Positions 1 to 9,156 are shown, counted from the first letter of the stretch. The stretch: DNA of 64,000 nt from JACVRW01 sp963716215 (GCA_963716215.1 OY970298.1:1922001-1986000); one strand, 5' to 3'. Program-made: numbers and translations. Notes: generated by a model not told the origin, from the letters alone.

Positions 1-1
1 C

Positions 2-1003
2 CAGGACATCGCCGAGGGCGCTCAGTGCTTCGGCCTGCCGAGGCTGCGCACCCGCACGCTGCTGACGGACGGCCAGGCACGTCCGTTCGGCCGCGGCACG
101 TTCGAGCCGCAGGAGGACTTGGCGCTGGTCCGCGGGATGGCACCCGCGCTCGGATCCGTGACCTTCGCGCAGGTCTGGCTCGCATCCGAGCTGTGGTTCC
201 TCGGCGCCGCAGAGGTGCTGGGCACGCGCACGCCGCCCGACGCCTTTTCGATGTCGTACGGCGAATGCGAGCGCCAGATCCGCGGGCCGCGCGCGCCCAG
301 CGCCGCGCGCGCCGGCGCCGAGCTGCTGGACTCGCTGCTGGTCAGGCTCGGCCTGGTTGGCGTCAGCGTCTTCGCGTCGGCGGGTGACTTCGGCTCGACC
401 TGCAACGGGCAGCCGTTTGCGGGCGTCGCCTGGCCCGCTTCGTCTCCCTATCTCACCGCAGTCGGCGGCACGCGGCTGGCGCTGGACGCCGCCAACAGCC
501 GTGTCGACGAGGTCGTTTGGAACGACCTCGCCTGGACCACGGCCGACGCGGGCGGGGGTGTGGGCGGCGGTGGTGTCTCCGCCGTCTCGCGGCGGCCAGG
601 CTTCCAGCGCGGGCTGCCGCTCCCCGGAACGCGCCGTGCGGTCCCCGACGTCTCCGCGCACGCCTCGATGTTCCCGGGCTGGCCGGTGGTGATCGACGAG
701 AACTGGGTCGAGGACGCGGGCACGAGCTCATCGGCCCCGCTCGTGGCGGGCGCGGTCGCGGCCGTCAGCGCGCGGGAGCGGGCGGCGGGGCGGCCACCCT
801 TGGGCCCGGTCAACGGGCTCCTCTATGCGCTGCAGTCCACCACGCCCGGCGTTCTGTTCGACGTCGTCTCGGGCGCCAACGGCTACGACCGCAGAGTGCC
901 GGCGTTCAGCGCGGCGCCGGGCTACGACCTGGCGAGTGGCCTCGGCGTGCCGCGTTTCGACCGGCTGGCCGCCGCGCTCCCCGCCGCTGCCACTACGCCC
1001 TAA
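2..1003 (+). CDS. Sedolisin-type (S53) serine carboxyl peptidase, 5'-truncated by the window edge
   Basis: The reading frame is open from base 2 to TAA at 1001, so about 333 C-terminal residues are visible and the N-terminus lies outside the window. The S53 catalytic set can be read: the E-x3-D pair at visible residues 35 and 39 before an MAP segment, the oxyanion Asp in SAGDFGS, and the nucleophile Ser in GTSSSAP. The C-terminal GYDLASGLGVPRF block matches the calcium-binding end of the family. These enzymes are usually secreted acid endopeptidases made with a pro-domain, but neither signal nor pro-domain can be seen here. The family call is firm; the substrate is unknown. Confidence 0.88.
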   Translation, partial: QDIAEGAQCFGLPRLRTRTLLTDGQARPFGRGTFEPQEDLALVRGMAPALGSVTFAQVWLASELWFLGAAEVLGTRTPPDAFSMSYGECERQIRGPRAPSAARAGAELLDSLLVRLGLVGVSVFASAGDFGSTCNGQPFAGVAWPASSPYLTAVGGTRLALDAANSRVDEVVWNDLAWTTADAGGGVGGGGVSAVSRRPGFQRGLPLPGTRRAVPDVSAHASMFPGWPVVIDENWVEDAGTSSSAPLVAGAVAAVSARERAAGRPPLGPVNGLLYALQSTTPGVLFDVVSGANGYDRRVPAFSAAPGYDLASGLGVPRFDRLAAALPAAATTP

Positions 1004-1004
1004 A

Positions 1005-1021
1005 AGTTCCCGATTGGAACT
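1005..1021. repeat. Inverted repeat just after the peptidase stop
   Basis: AGTTCC, five bases, then GGAACT, starting two bases after the peptidase stop codon. It could be a weak terminator or an operator for the next gene. There is no T-rich tail, so the role is open. Confidence 0.35.
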
Positions 1022-1072
1022 ATAGGACGAGCGATCAGGAGCTCATCGAGCCCAGGAATGCCCTTCGCTGCG

Positions 1073-1102
1073 TTGACTAGGCGGCCATCGCTGCGGTAGT
1101 GT
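1073..1102 (+). promoter_or_regulatory. Putative sigma-A promoter for the 1151 gene
   Basis: TTGACT at 1073-1078 and TAGTGT at 1097-1102 are 18 bases apart, in the actinobacterial TTGAC / TAnnnT pattern. They lie about 50 bases upstream of the start codon. The call rests on sequence match only. Confidence 0.4.
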
Positions 1103-1150
1103 CAGCCGGGTTAGGTTCATTGTGAAACTTTCAGTGAGGAGCAGAGGGCG

Positions 1151-2164
1151 ATGAAGCTAGGACTACTGACCGGCGTGCTCGGCGACCAACCGCGCGAGCG
1201 GGCGTTCGAGATCGCGTCCGAGCTCGGTCTCGACGCGGTCGAGCTGGGCACCGGTGAGTTCTCGTCCGACTGGCATGTCGGCCTGGACTCCGTGGTCGAG
1301 GACCAGAAAGCGGTCGACGAGCTACAGCGCGAGCTGGACAAGAACAGCCTCGAGATCAGCGCGCTCTCCTGCCACTCCAACCCGCTGCACCCGAACCCGG
1401 CCTACGCCGACCGCGCCGGCGCCGTCTTCCGCAAGACCGTGCTCGCCGCCGAGCGGCTGGGCGTGCGCAACGTGGTCCTGTTCGCCGGCTGCCCCGGGAC
1501 GCCCGACGGCGGCGAGTACCCGAACTGGATCTCCTGCGGATGGCCCGGCTACTTCTCCGAGCTGCTCGAGTGGCAGTGGGAGGAGAAGATCATCCCCTAC
1601 TGGATCGAGGGCGCCAACTACGCCGGGGAGCACGGTGTGAGGCTGGCCTTCGAGCCGCACCCGGGCGACTGCGTCTTCAACCCGCCCGGCATGCGCCGCC
1701 TGCGCGAAGCATGCGGCGAGAACGTGGGCGTCAACTTCGACCCGAGCCACCTCTGGTGGCAGGGGATGGACCCGCTGGTCGTTGCGGACGAGCTCGGCCG
1801 GTCGGGAATGCTCTTCCACGTCCACGCGAAGGACACCTACATCGACAAGGCCCGGGCCGCGCGCGACGGCCTGCTGGCCACGTCCGAGCCCGAGGCCGAG
1901 GAGCGCTCGTGGCGGTTCGCGACGCTCGGCTATGGCCACGACGTGGGGTTCTGGCGCCAGCTGGCGTCGGTGCTGCGGACGGTCGGCTACGAGGGCGTCG
2001 TGAGCATCGAGCACGAGGACCCGCTCGGGCCGGTCATGGAGGGCCTCGAGCGCACCGTTAAGCTGCTGCGCGAATCGCTCTGGCACGAGCCGAGCGCGGC
2101 GCTGAGCTGGCTCACCGATCCGCCCCACCTCACCACAATCGAGAAAAACGCCGCAGCGGAGTAG
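1151..2164 (+). CDS. Sugar phosphate isomerase/epimerase (AP endonuclease-2-like TIM barrel)
   Basis: A 337-residue TIM-barrel protein of the xylose isomerase-like family, whose members isomerise or epimerise sugars, inosose or keto-sugar intermediates with a divalent metal. Likely metal and substrate residues are the Glu in FEPHPGD (about 167), Asp and His in NFDPSH (about 196-199), His in HVHAKD (about 222) and Glu in SIEHED (about 285). The ATG at 1151 follows GTGAGGAGCAGAGGG, a good ribosome site. It is one of three distinct members of this family within 11 kb, with 4635 and 10899, which suggests a shared pathway. The substrate cannot be read from sequence. Confidence 0.85.
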   Translation: MKLGLLTGVLGDQPRERAFEIASELGLDAVELGTGEFSSDWHVGLDSVVEDQKAVDELQRELDKNSLEISALSCHSNPLHPNPAYADRAGAVFRKTVLAAERLGVRNVVLFAGCPGTPDGGEYPNWISCGWPGYFSELLEWQWEEKIIPYWIEGANYAGEHGVRLAFEPHPGDCVFNPPGMRRLREACGENVGVNFDPSHLWWQGMDPLVVADELGRSGMLFHVHAKDTYIDKARAARDGLLATSEPEAEERSWRFATLGYGHDVGFWRQLASVLRTVGYEGVVSIEHEDPLGPVMEGLERTVKLLRESLWHEPSAALSWLTDPPHLTTIEKNAAAE

Positions 2165-2225
2165 TCAGATCGCCGCAGCCGCGAGCCCGCGGCGCGGGTT
2201 CGCGGCCCTCGTCTCCGGGGCGATC

Positions 2226-3047
2226 GTGATCTCGCTCGGCGTGGTCGCGAGCAAGCAGGCGTTCGCGGACGGGGCCGACACCGAGAGCGTCCTCACCGTC
2301 CGCCTCGTGCTGGCGGCGGCGATCGTCGCGCCGGTCGTGCCCTGGGCGATCCGCTCGAGCGGGCGGTCGGTGGGCTTCGGGGCGGCGGCGTTCGGGCTGG
2401 CGGCGGGGGCGACGCTCTGCGTGGCCGCGCGATCCGAGCTCGAGGGGCTGGCGCGCCTCCCGGCCGGGACGCTCGTGCTGCTGCTCGCCACCGTGCCCGT
2501 CTGGGTGGCAGCGCTCGGCTGGCTCGGCATCGGCCGAGTGCCGACTCCGCTGGAGCGCGCCGCGGTCGTGGCGCTGCTGGCCGGCGTCGCGATCATGGCG
2601 GCTCCGGTCGGTGCGGCCATCGACCCGCTCGGCGTGGTGTTCGGGTTGTTCACCGCGGTGTGCTTCGCAACGTTCCTGGCGATTCTCGAGCGCAACCACA
2701 GTCTCTCCGTCGCCGTCGGGTTCCTGCTCGGCGTGGTCGGGGCCGGGCTCTTTGCGCTCGTGATCAACCCCGGGGAGCTGGGCGATCTCGCCGAGAACGA
2801 CATCAGCCTCCCGATCGCGCTCGCGGTGGGCGTGTCCACCGCCGCGTGGGCCGTGCTGGTCGGCTTCGGCCTGCAGGCCACCGACTCGGTCACCGCTGCG
2901 ATCGTGGTCTCGGTCGAGCCGGTGTTCGTGGCGGTGCTGGCATTCCTGCTGCTCGACGAGAGCCTGAGCGCGCGCGAGATCGTGGGCGGCCTGGTCGTGC
3001 TGGCGGCGCTCGCGACGGTGAGCGTCACCATGCCGCGCGAGGCGTGA
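2226..3047 (+). CDS. EamA/DMT-superfamily transporter (start uncertain)
   Basis: An integral membrane protein of about ten hydrophobic helices with the two-repeat EamA architecture; FVAVLAFLLLDESLS near the C-terminus is typical of the second repeat. Members export or import small metabolites. GTG at 2226 is the only ATG, GTG or TTG after the upstream in-frame stop at 2103, yet it cuts into the first helix: the frame upstream encodes RGFAALVSGAI, the natural beginning of that helix. A non-standard start near 2169 or a small sequence change is therefore possible. The gene directly follows the isomerase and its stop is four bases from the convergent ROK gene stop. Confidence 0.75.
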   Translation: MISLGVVASKQAFADGADTESVLTVRLVLAAAIVAPVVPWAIRSSGRSVGFGAAAFGLAAGATLCVAARSELEGLARLPAGTLVLLLATVPVWVAALGWLGIGRVPTPLERAAVVALLAGVAIMAAPVGAAIDPLGVVFGLFTAVCFATFLAILERNHSLSVAVGFLLGVVGAGLFALVINPGELGDLAENDISLPIALAVGVSTAAWAVLVGFGLQATDSVTAAIVVSVEPVFVAVLAFLLLDESLSAREIVGGLVVLAALATVSVTMPREA

Positions 3048-3051
3048 GGCG

Positions 3052-4347
3052 TCAGCGGGCGAGCGCGCCGCCGCGGCGGGCCGTGGGGTCCCAGAAGCCC
3101 CACGCTCCGTGCAGGGCGAGGCCCACGGCGCCGGCAAGCCCGGCCTCGGTGCCGAGCTCGGTCAGCATGATCGGCGCGTCGTAGTCGAGCCACAGGCTGA
3201 AGCGCTCGGCCACGCGCTTGCGCACCATCTCGACGAGGCGCTCCCCGAGCAGGATCGACTCGCCGTGGAGGATGATCAGCTCGGGGTCGTAGTTGAGGAT
3301 CAGGTTGCAGATGCCGCTGGCCAGGGCGTCGGCGTGCAGCTCGATCTCGCGCAGCGCGATCTCGTCGCCGGCGTCCGCGGCGGTCACCACGCGCTCCATC
3401 GTCAGGTCCGCGTCCTGGTAGAGCGCTTGGTCCGAGCGCGCGATCGAGGCGGTCTTCACCGCGGTGAGCAGGTGGGTGGTCGACGCGACCATCTCCAAGC
3501 ACCCGCGGCTGTCGCAGTAGCAACGGTCGCCGGTGCCGGTCACGCTCGTGTGGCCGATCTCGCCCGCGAGCGAGTGGGTGCCACGCCAGAGCCCGCCGTT
3601 GATGACGATGCCGGCACTGAGCCCGACGCCGGCCTCCAGGCACACGAAGTTGTCCACGCCGCGCCCCTGGCCGAACCACCCCTCGGCGATCGCCTGCACG
3701 CGGCACTCGCTGTCGAGGAAGACCGGCACCCCCATCCGGCGCTCCAGCAGCTGCGAGAGCCCGATGTGGCGCCAGCCAGGCATGTGAGGCGTGGTCAGGA
3801 TGCGCCCCTCCTCGTCCACCAGCCCCGGCACGCTCACCCCGAGCCCGAGCACCGGTCGCCCTGGCTTGTTCATCGCGATCAGGGACTCCAACAGCTCGAC
3901 CATCCGGTCGATCACGGTTTGGGGGTCTGAGAGTGGGTCGAACGGGACCGTCTCGCGGTGCTCGACCTCGCCGTTGAGGCCGGCGATGCACCCCACCAAC
4001 CGGCCCACCTTGACCATGCAGGCGACGCCGGCGGCGGCGAGCGGGTTGAACTCCAACAGGCGCGGCCTGCGCCCGCCGTGGCTGCCGGCGCTGCCGAGCT
4101 GCGTCTCGAGGACGAGCCCCTCCTCGATCAGACCTCCGACCGCGCGGGTCACCGCCGGCTTGCTGATGCCGGTGCGCTTGGAGAGCGCGATCCGCGACAC
4201 CGGCGCCCGCATGCGCAGCTCGCGGAGCAGGATGGCGCGGTTGGCGCTGCCGAAGCCGGCCCCCTGTCCGGGCTGGGGTCCGTTGGTCTCGTCGCCGGTC
4301 AAGCTGACCGGTCCCCTGGCCCGGGTCTCGGGCAGCTCACCGGACAC
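3052..4347 (-). CDS. ROK-family transcriptional regulator (NagC/XylR type)
   Basis: A DNA-binding repressor with an N-terminal winged helix (SKRTGISKPAVTRAVGGL) followed by a ROK sugar-kinase-like domain. The ROK zinc motif is seen as CYCDSRGCLE, preceded by the GEIGHT block; GVSVPGLVDEEG matches the ROK fold. The frame stays open up to 4464, but GTG at 4347 (431 residues) is preferred: it follows GGGGAC and leaves a normal-length leader before the helix-turn-helix. The gene is divergent from the 4635-12649 operon, and a palindrome at 4494-4509 lies between them. It probably senses a sugar or sugar phosphate of that pathway. Confidence 0.87.
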   Translation of the reverse strand: MSGELPETRARGPVSLTGDETNGPQPGQGAGFGSANRAILLRELRMRAPVSRIALSKRTGISKPAVTRAVGGLIEEGLVLETQLGSAGSHGGRRPRLLEFNPLAAAGVACMVKVGRLVGCIAGLNGEVEHRETVPFDPLSDPQTVIDRMVELLESLIAMNKPGRPVLGLGVSVPGLVDEEGRILTTPHMPGWRHIGLSQLLERRMGVPVFLDSECRVQAIAEGWFGQGRGVDNFVCLEAGVGLSAGIVINGGLWRGTHSLAGEIGHTSVTGTGDRCYCDSRGCLEMVASTTHLLTAVKTASIARSDQALYQDADLTMERVVTAADAGDEIALREIELHADALASGICNLILNYDPELIILHGESILLGERLVEMVRKRVAERFSLWLDYDAPIMLTELGTEAGLAGAVGLALHGAWGFWDPTARRGGALAR

Positions 4348-4493
4348 GCGGGTCCCCGATCGCGGCGGCACGGGACAGAAGGCGGAGTGGGGTGCTCGGT
4401 GGGGTGCAACATGTGTCGGCTTCGCCTTCGGCGCTGTCGGCGCGTCGAGCCGCTGCGCGCCCAAATACTCGCAGAGCGGGTGTCCGCAAAGCC

Positions 4494-4509
4494 TGGAATC
4501 TTGATTCCA
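4494..4509. promoter_or_regulatory. Palindromic operator candidate for the ROK regulator
   Basis: TGGAATCTTGATTCCA has 7-bp arms around a TT centre. It sits in the divergent space between the ROK gene and the catabolic operon, about 65 bases upstream of the operon's best -35 box. Position and symmetry fit a repressor site; binding is inferred. Confidence 0.5.
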
Positions 4510-4574
4510 TTAGGGAACTAGCCTAGACCGGGTGCAGGCTTCTCTCAAGGCCTCAGGGCGCTGGAGACCGTTCC

Positions 4575-4604
4575 TTGACAAGCGAACAGCGTGGACGTTA
4601 GGCT
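4575..4604 (+). promoter_or_regulatory. Putative promoter of the sugar-isomerase/ABC operon
   Basis: TTGACA (4575-4580), an 18-base spacer and TAGGCT (4599-4604), a near-consensus housekeeping promoter. The predicted transcript would start near 4611, leaving a leader of about 24 bases with only a weak ribosome site. Confidence 0.55.
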
Positions 4605-4634
4605 CGCGGTGGAACGATCTGTACGTCCCCATCG

Positions 4635-5636
4635 ATGCCTCGTCCGATCACACTCTTCACTGGTCAATGGGCAGATTTGCCCTTGGCCGACCTGGCCGGC
4701 AAGGCGGCCGAGTGGGGCTACGACGGTCTGGAGCTGGCCTGCTGGGGGGACCACTTCGACGTTGCGCAGGCGCTCGCGGATCCGGCCTACTGCGATGACA
4801 AGCGCGAGCTGCTGCGCGGCCACGGCCTGGACTGCTTCGCGATCAGCACCCACCTGGTGGGCCAGGCGGTGTGCGATCCGATCGACGAGCGCCACCGGGC
4901 GATCCTGCCCGAGGACGTGTGGGGCGACGGCGACCCCGAGGGCGTGCGCCGGCGCGCCGCCCAGACGGTGATGGACACCGCCAGGGCCGCCGCCCGCTTC
5001 GGCGTGACCCAGGTCAACGGCTTCACCGGGTCGAGCATCTGGCACATGCTCTACTCGTTCCCGCCGAACGACTGGGACGCGATCGAGGCCGGCTACGCGG
5101 ACTTCGCCGAGCGCTGGAACCCGATCATCGAGGTGTTCGATGCCGAGGGCGTGCGCTTCGGGCTCGAGGTGCACCCGACCGAGATCGCCTACGACTTCGC
5201 AACCACTCGCCGCGCGCTGGCCGCGATCGGCAACCGTCCCGGCTTCGGCATCAACTTCGACCCGAGCCACCTCGAGCACCAGTTCCTCGACTCCGCGGCG
5301 TTCATCGAGGAGTTCGCGGAGCGGATCTACCACGTGCACGTCAAGGACGCCCGGTGCAGGCTCGACGGCCGCCGCGGGATCCTGGGGTCCCACCTGGACT
5401 TCGGCGACTCGGACCGGGGCTGGGACTTCGTCTCGCCGGGGCGCGGCGACGTGGACTTCGAGGCGATCATCAGGGCGCTCAACGGGATCGGCTACCAGGG
5501 CCCGCTCTCGGTGGAGTGGGAGGACGCCGGCATGGACCGTGAGGCGGGCGCGCGCGAGGCCGCCGCCTTCGTCCGGACTTCGGACTTCCCCCCGGCCGAG
5601 GGCGGCTTCGACGAGGCGTTCCGCAGGGAGAGCTGA
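4635..5636 (+). CDS. Sugar phosphate isomerase/epimerase, TIM barrel (operon gene 1)
   Basis: A 333-residue protein of the xylose isomerase-like TIM-barrel family, probably acting on a sugar or keto-sugar produced by its neighbour dehydrogenase. Metal-site signatures: Glu in GLEVHPTE (about 178), Asp and His in NFDPSH (about 209-212), His in HVHVKDA (about 234) and Glu in SVEWED (about 294). It is the first gene of a tightly spaced operon; the Gfo/Idh gene starts two bases after its stop. The ATG at 4635 lacks a clear ribosome site. Divergent transcription from the ROK regulator suggests substrate-inducible control. Confidence 0.87.
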   Translation: MPRPITLFTGQWADLPLADLAGKAAEWGYDGLELACWGDHFDVAQALADPAYCDDKRELLRGHGLDCFAISTHLVGQAVCDPIDERHRAILPEDVWGDGDPEGVRRRAAQTVMDTARAAARFGVTQVNGFTGSSIWHMLYSFPPNDWDAIEAGYADFAERWNPIIEVFDAEGVRFGLEVHPTEIAYDFATTRRALAAIGNRPGFGINFDPSHLEHQFLDSAAFIEEFAERIYHVHVKDARCRLDGRRGILGSHLDFGDSDRGWDFVSPGRGDVDFEAIIRALNGIGYQGPLSVEWEDAGMDREAGAREAAAFVRTSDFPPAEGGFDEAFRRES

Positions 5637-5638
5637 GG

Positions 5639-6799
5639 ATGGCCGAGGGGATCGGGGTCAGTGAGACGCGCGGGACAGCCGAGGGCGTGCCCGAGGTGGG
5701 CGTGGGGATGCTCGGCTACGAGTTCATGGGCAAAGCCCATTCGAACGCCTACCTGACGCTGCCCTACATGACCTGGCCGCCGCCGATGGTGCCGCGCCTG
5801 GTCACGCTGGCGGGGCGCTCGGCGGACAAGGTTGCCGACGCCGCCGCGCGCTACGGGTTCGCGGGCCACACCACGGACTGGCGCGAGGTCGTCGCGGACG
5901 AGTCGGTGGACCTGTTCGACAACTGCGGCCCCAACGCCGTTCACGCCGAGGCCAGCATCGCCGCGGCCGAGGCCGGCAAGCACGTGCTGTGCGAGAAGCC
6001 GCTCGGACGCGACGCGGAGGAGTCGTTCCAGACCTGGCAGCGCGTGGCCGCGACGGGCGTCAAGCACATGTGCGCGTTCAACTACAGGTTCGTGCCGGCC
6101 GTCCGGCTGGCGCGGGCGCTGATCGACTCGGGCGAGCTGGGCGAGCTCACGCACTTCCGCGGCGCCTACCTGCAGGACTGGGGCGCGACCGACGCCGAGA
6201 TCTGGCGCTTCGACAAGGCCGAGGCGGGCTCGGGCGCGCTGGGGGATCTGGCCGCTCACGTGATCGACCTGGCCCGCTATCTGGTCGGCGAGATCGCCAC
6301 GGTCTCCGCGCTGGCCGCGACGTTTCAGCCCGGCCGCGGGGTGGACGACGCCGTCGAGGCCGCGGTCTCCTTCGAGGGTGGCGCCGTCGGCACGATCGAG
6401 GCCACCCGCTTCGCCACGGGCCGCAAGAACGCCTTCCGCTGGGAGGTCAACGGGACCAAGGGGTCGATCGCTTTCGACCTGGAGCGCCTCAACGAGCTGC
6501 AGGTGCACTTCAGCGACTCCGCGCCCGGCGCCAGCGCTCAGGGCTTCCGCACCGTGCTCGTATCCGAGGCCGAGCATCCGTTCTGGGAGTACTGGTGGCC
6601 GCCGGGTCACATCATCGGGTGGGAGCACACCTTCATCCACGAGATCCACCACCTGCTCACCGCGATCGCCCAGGACGGGTCGGTGGGGCCGCACGGGGCG
6701 ACGTTCGAGGACGGCTATCGCGCGGCCGAGATCTGCGACGCGATCCTCGAGAGCGCGGCCAGCGGACAGCGACAGGAGCTGTCCTACCGGGACGCGTAG
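5639..6799 (+). CDS. Gfo/Idh/MocA-family NAD(P)-dependent oxidoreductase
   Basis: A 386-residue dehydrogenase of the glucose-fructose oxidoreductase / inositol dehydrogenase family. The N-terminal Rossmann domain begins with VGMLGYEFMGKAH and carries the family EKPLG motif (about 119-123), followed by a C-terminal substrate domain. Members oxidise a ring hydroxyl of sugars or cyclitols to a ketone, the usual partner reaction for the TIM-barrel isomerases that flank it. The substrate is not determined by sequence; a cyclitol or glycoside is plausible. Confidence 0.88.
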   Translation: MAEGIGVSETRGTAEGVPEVGVGMLGYEFMGKAHSNAYLTLPYMTWPPPMVPRLVTLAGRSADKVADAAARYGFAGHTTDWREVVADESVDLFDNCGPNAVHAEASIAAAEAGKHVLCEKPLGRDAEESFQTWQRVAATGVKHMCAFNYRFVPAVRLARALIDSGELGELTHFRGAYLQDWGATDAEIWRFDKAEAGSGALGDLAAHVIDLARYLVGEIATVSALAATFQPGRGVDDAVEAAVSFEGGAVGTIEATRFATGRKNAFRWEVNGTKGSIAFDLERLNELQVHFSDSAPGASAQGFRTVLVSEAEHPFWEYWWPPGHIIGWEHTFIHEIHHLLTAIAQDGSVGPHGATFEDGYRAAEICDAILESAASGQRQELSYRDA

Positions 6800-6852
6800 T
6801 GACAATTGAACGCAGCACGCATTCACAAGGGCTCGTAAGGAGGAGAGGGGAA

Positions 6853-8010
6853 ATGCGCATGAGGTACTTCCTGGTCGCGATCGCGCTGGTGGCAGCCATG
6901 GCGCTGGCCGCCTGCGGCGACGACGACAGCGACGACGGTGGCGGCGGAGGCGGCGGCGGAGGCGGCGGATCGAGCGCGGCCAACGAGAAGCCGACGACGA
7001 AGCCGAAACAGCTGACGGTGCGGATCTGGGCCGGGCCGCTCAAGGACGCCTTCGCCGAAGGGTGCGGGGCGACATTCACGGAGAAGACCGGGATCCCGAT
7101 CAAGTGGGACACCGCCGACGAGGGCCCGATCCACACCAAGGTCACCTCGGCGATCCGCGCGGGCGAGCGCCCTCCGGTGGACGTGAGCTTCCAGCTTCAA
7201 ACGCGCGGCTACCTCAGCGGCGTGCAGGACCTGTCGATCCCGATCAGCCCGGACGTGGCGACCAACCTGAACGGGATCACGGCGAGCGTGGCCAAGCCGC
7301 CCGAGCTGCCGGACGACGACGGCTGGGCGTATGTGAACATGTACAGCTTCATGATCCCGGTGATCGTGAGAACCGACCGGGTCAAGCCGTCGGAGATCAA
7401 GTCCTGGGAGGATCTCTTCGATCCGAGGTTCAAGAACGCGATCGAGTGGGATCAGCAGTACGCCAGCACGGCGTTCTCGATCGCGAAGATGCTGGGCGTC
7501 GAGCCCTCGGCGGAGGACGCGTCGACCATGGACCCGGTGTGGGACAAGATCGCCGAGGCCAAGCCCAACATCGCGATCCTCGGGGACGACGCGGCTTCGG
7601 TGAAGGCGCTGACCGAGGGACAGGTGGACATCTCGATCCACGGCGTGTTCGACAAGATCGAGGCTGAGGCCGCCGGTGCGCCGGTTGCGAACGTGGTGCC
7701 CAAGGAGGGCGCCCTGATCCTGGGTGACTCGGTCTACATCCACAAGAACATCCCGGATGAGTCGGCCTACTACGCGCAGGTGTTCATCAACGAGTGCCTG
7801 ACCGCCGAGAGCCAGACCGAGATCGCCGACAAGCTCGGCGTGATCCCGGTCAACCCGGACGCCACGCTGCCCGCGTACATGAAGAAGGAGCCGCGGGTGT
7901 TCCCGGTGACCGAGGAGCAGATCGAGGCGTCGGCCATCGTCGCGCCGATCCCCGCGATGGCTCGCAACCAGGACAAGTGGCAGGCGTCGTTCGACGAGGC
8001 CGTCAAGTAA
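6853..8010 (+). CDS. ABC transporter substrate-binding lipoprotein (spermidine/putrescine-type fold)
   Basis: A 385-residue extracytoplasmic binding protein. The ATG at 6853 follows AAGGAGGAGAGGGG, an exceptionally strong ribosome site. The N-terminus is a lipoprotein signal ending in the lipobox LAAC, then an Asp-rich and poly-Gly linker of about 20 residues, then a family-1 solute-binding domain. The body resembles PotD/FbpA-type proteins. It feeds the ATPase and two permeases encoded next. Operon neighbours suggest a sugar or polyol derivative rather than a polyamine, but that is inference. Longer upstream reading in this frame runs through the Gfo/Idh gene and is a shadow. Confidence 0.88.
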   Translation: MRMRYFLVAIALVAAMALAACGDDDSDDGGGGGGGGGGGSSAANEKPTTKPKQLTVRIWAGPLKDAFAEGCGATFTEKTGIPIKWDTADEGPIHTKVTSAIRAGERPPVDVSFQLQTRGYLSGVQDLSIPISPDVATNLNGITASVAKPPELPDDDGWAYVNMYSFMIPVIVRTDRVKPSEIKSWEDLFDPRFKNAIEWDQQYASTAFSIAKMLGVEPSAEDASTMDPVWDKIAEAKPNIAILGDDAASVKALTEGQVDISIHGVFDKIEAEAAGAPVANVVPKEGALILGDSVYIHKNIPDESAYYAQVFINECLTAESQTEIADKLGVIPVNPDATLPAYMKKEPRVFPVTEEQIEASAIVAPIPAMARNQDKWQASFDEAVK

Positions 8011-8016
8011 CGATCG

Positions 8017-9156
8017 ATGGAGAAGGCGAAGCTGGGGGTAGAGGCGGAGGGCCGGGGCACCGGCCCTCCGCCTGCGTCCGGCGGCGACATCGCCGTCTGG
8101 CGTCAGATCACGAAGACGTACGGGACGGTCGAGGCGGTCTCGGGCGTTGACCTCAGCATCGCCCGGGGTGAGTTCTTCACCCTGCTCGGCCCCTCGGGAT
8201 CGGGCAAGACCACGCTGCTGCACGTCCTCGCCGGCCTGATCGCGCCCACCTCGGGCACGGTGGTCATCGACGGCAAGGACGCCACCGACGAGCCGCCCTA
8301 CCGCCGCAACCTCGGCATGGTCTTCCAGTCGCTGGCGCTGTTCCCGCACATGGACGTGTTCTCCAACGTCGCCTTTCCGTTGCGGATGCGCCGCATCGGG
8401 CGCGCGGAAATCGCGCGGCGCGTGAAGACCTCCCTCGAGATGGTCAGGCTGGGGGACCTGGAGCGCCGCCACGTGGCCGACCTGAGCGGCGGTCAGCGCC
8501 AGCGCATCGCGCTCGCCCGCGCACTTGTGTACGAGCCGCCGCTGCTGCTGCTCGACGAGCCGCTGGGAGCGCTGGACCGGAGGCTGCGCGAGGACATGCA
8601 GGTCGAGCTGATGAGGCTGCACCGCGACCTCGACGTGACGATCGTCAACGTCACGCACGACCAGCGCGAGGCCTTGATGCTGAGCGACCGCATCGGGATC
8701 ATCGAGAGCGGCACCGTGCTGCAGGTCGCCACGCCGGAGCAGCTCTACAGCAAGCCGGCCACGCCGTTCGTGGCGGAGTTCCTCGGCGACCCTGTCCTGA
8801 TCCGCGGGACGCTCACGCACGACGGCGGCCGTCGCTGGCTCGAGCGCGGCGACCTGCGCGTGGCCGTCGTGGACGGCGGGCAGCGCGGGCCGGGCGTGCT
8901 CGTGCTGCGCAGCGAGGCCGTGGCGCTGACCGCGTCCGAGGAGCGGGCGGCCACCTTCGACAACCGCGTGGCCGCGCAGGTCGAGCTGGCCGCGTTCGAA
9001 GGAACGGGGATGTACTACGAGGCCGCGCTGGCCGGCCACGGCATCACGGCCAAGGTGCTCGCCCCCGGCGGGACGGAGGGCGGCCCGCTGGCGCCGGGCG
9101 ACAAGGCCTGGCTGGCCTGGAACGTCGCCGACGCTCCGGTGCTCGCGGATGGCTAG
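8017..9156 (+). CDS. ABC transporter ATP-binding protein (PotA/UgpC-like, with TOBE domain)
   Basis: A 379-residue ATPase that powers the adjacent importer. Walker A is GPSGSGKTT (about 58), the signature LSGGQRQR (about 155), Walker B LLLLDEP (about 175) and the switch His in VTHDQ (about 213); a C-terminal beta-rich region of about 110 residues fits a TOBE domain. It starts six bases after the binding-protein stop and overlaps the first permease by eight bases. A short unusual N-terminal extension of about 28 residues precedes the nucleotide-binding domain. Confidence 0.93.
   Translation: MEKAKLGVEAEGRGTGPPPASGGDIAVWRQITKTYGTVEAVSGVDLSIARGEFFTLLGPSGSGKTTLLHVLAGLIAPTSGTVVIDGKDATDEPPYRRNLGMVFQSLALFPHMDVFSNVAFPLRMRRIGRAEIARRVKTSLEMVRLGDLERRHVADLSGGQRQRIALARALVYEPPLLLLDEPLGALDRRLREDMQVELMRLHRDLDVTIVNVTHDQREALMLSDRIGIIESGTVLQVATPEQLYSKPATPFVAEFLGDPVLIRGTLTHDGGRRWLERGDLRVAVVDGGQRGPGVLVLRSEAVALTASEERAATFDNRVAAQVELAAFEGTGMYYEAALAGHGITAKVLAPGGTEGGPLAPGDKAWLAWNVADAPVLADG

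Noticed and set aside
2165..3991. A 608-codon open frame on the minus strand
   Set aside because: It lies opposite the DMT transporter and ROK genes and is dominated by Arg, Pro and Ala, as expected for a shadow frame at high GC. No motif is visible.
6940..6970. A GGC/GGA repeat that could be a mobile or unstable repeat
   Set aside because: It encodes the Gly-rich linker after the lipobox of the binding protein, common in actinobacterial lipoproteins.
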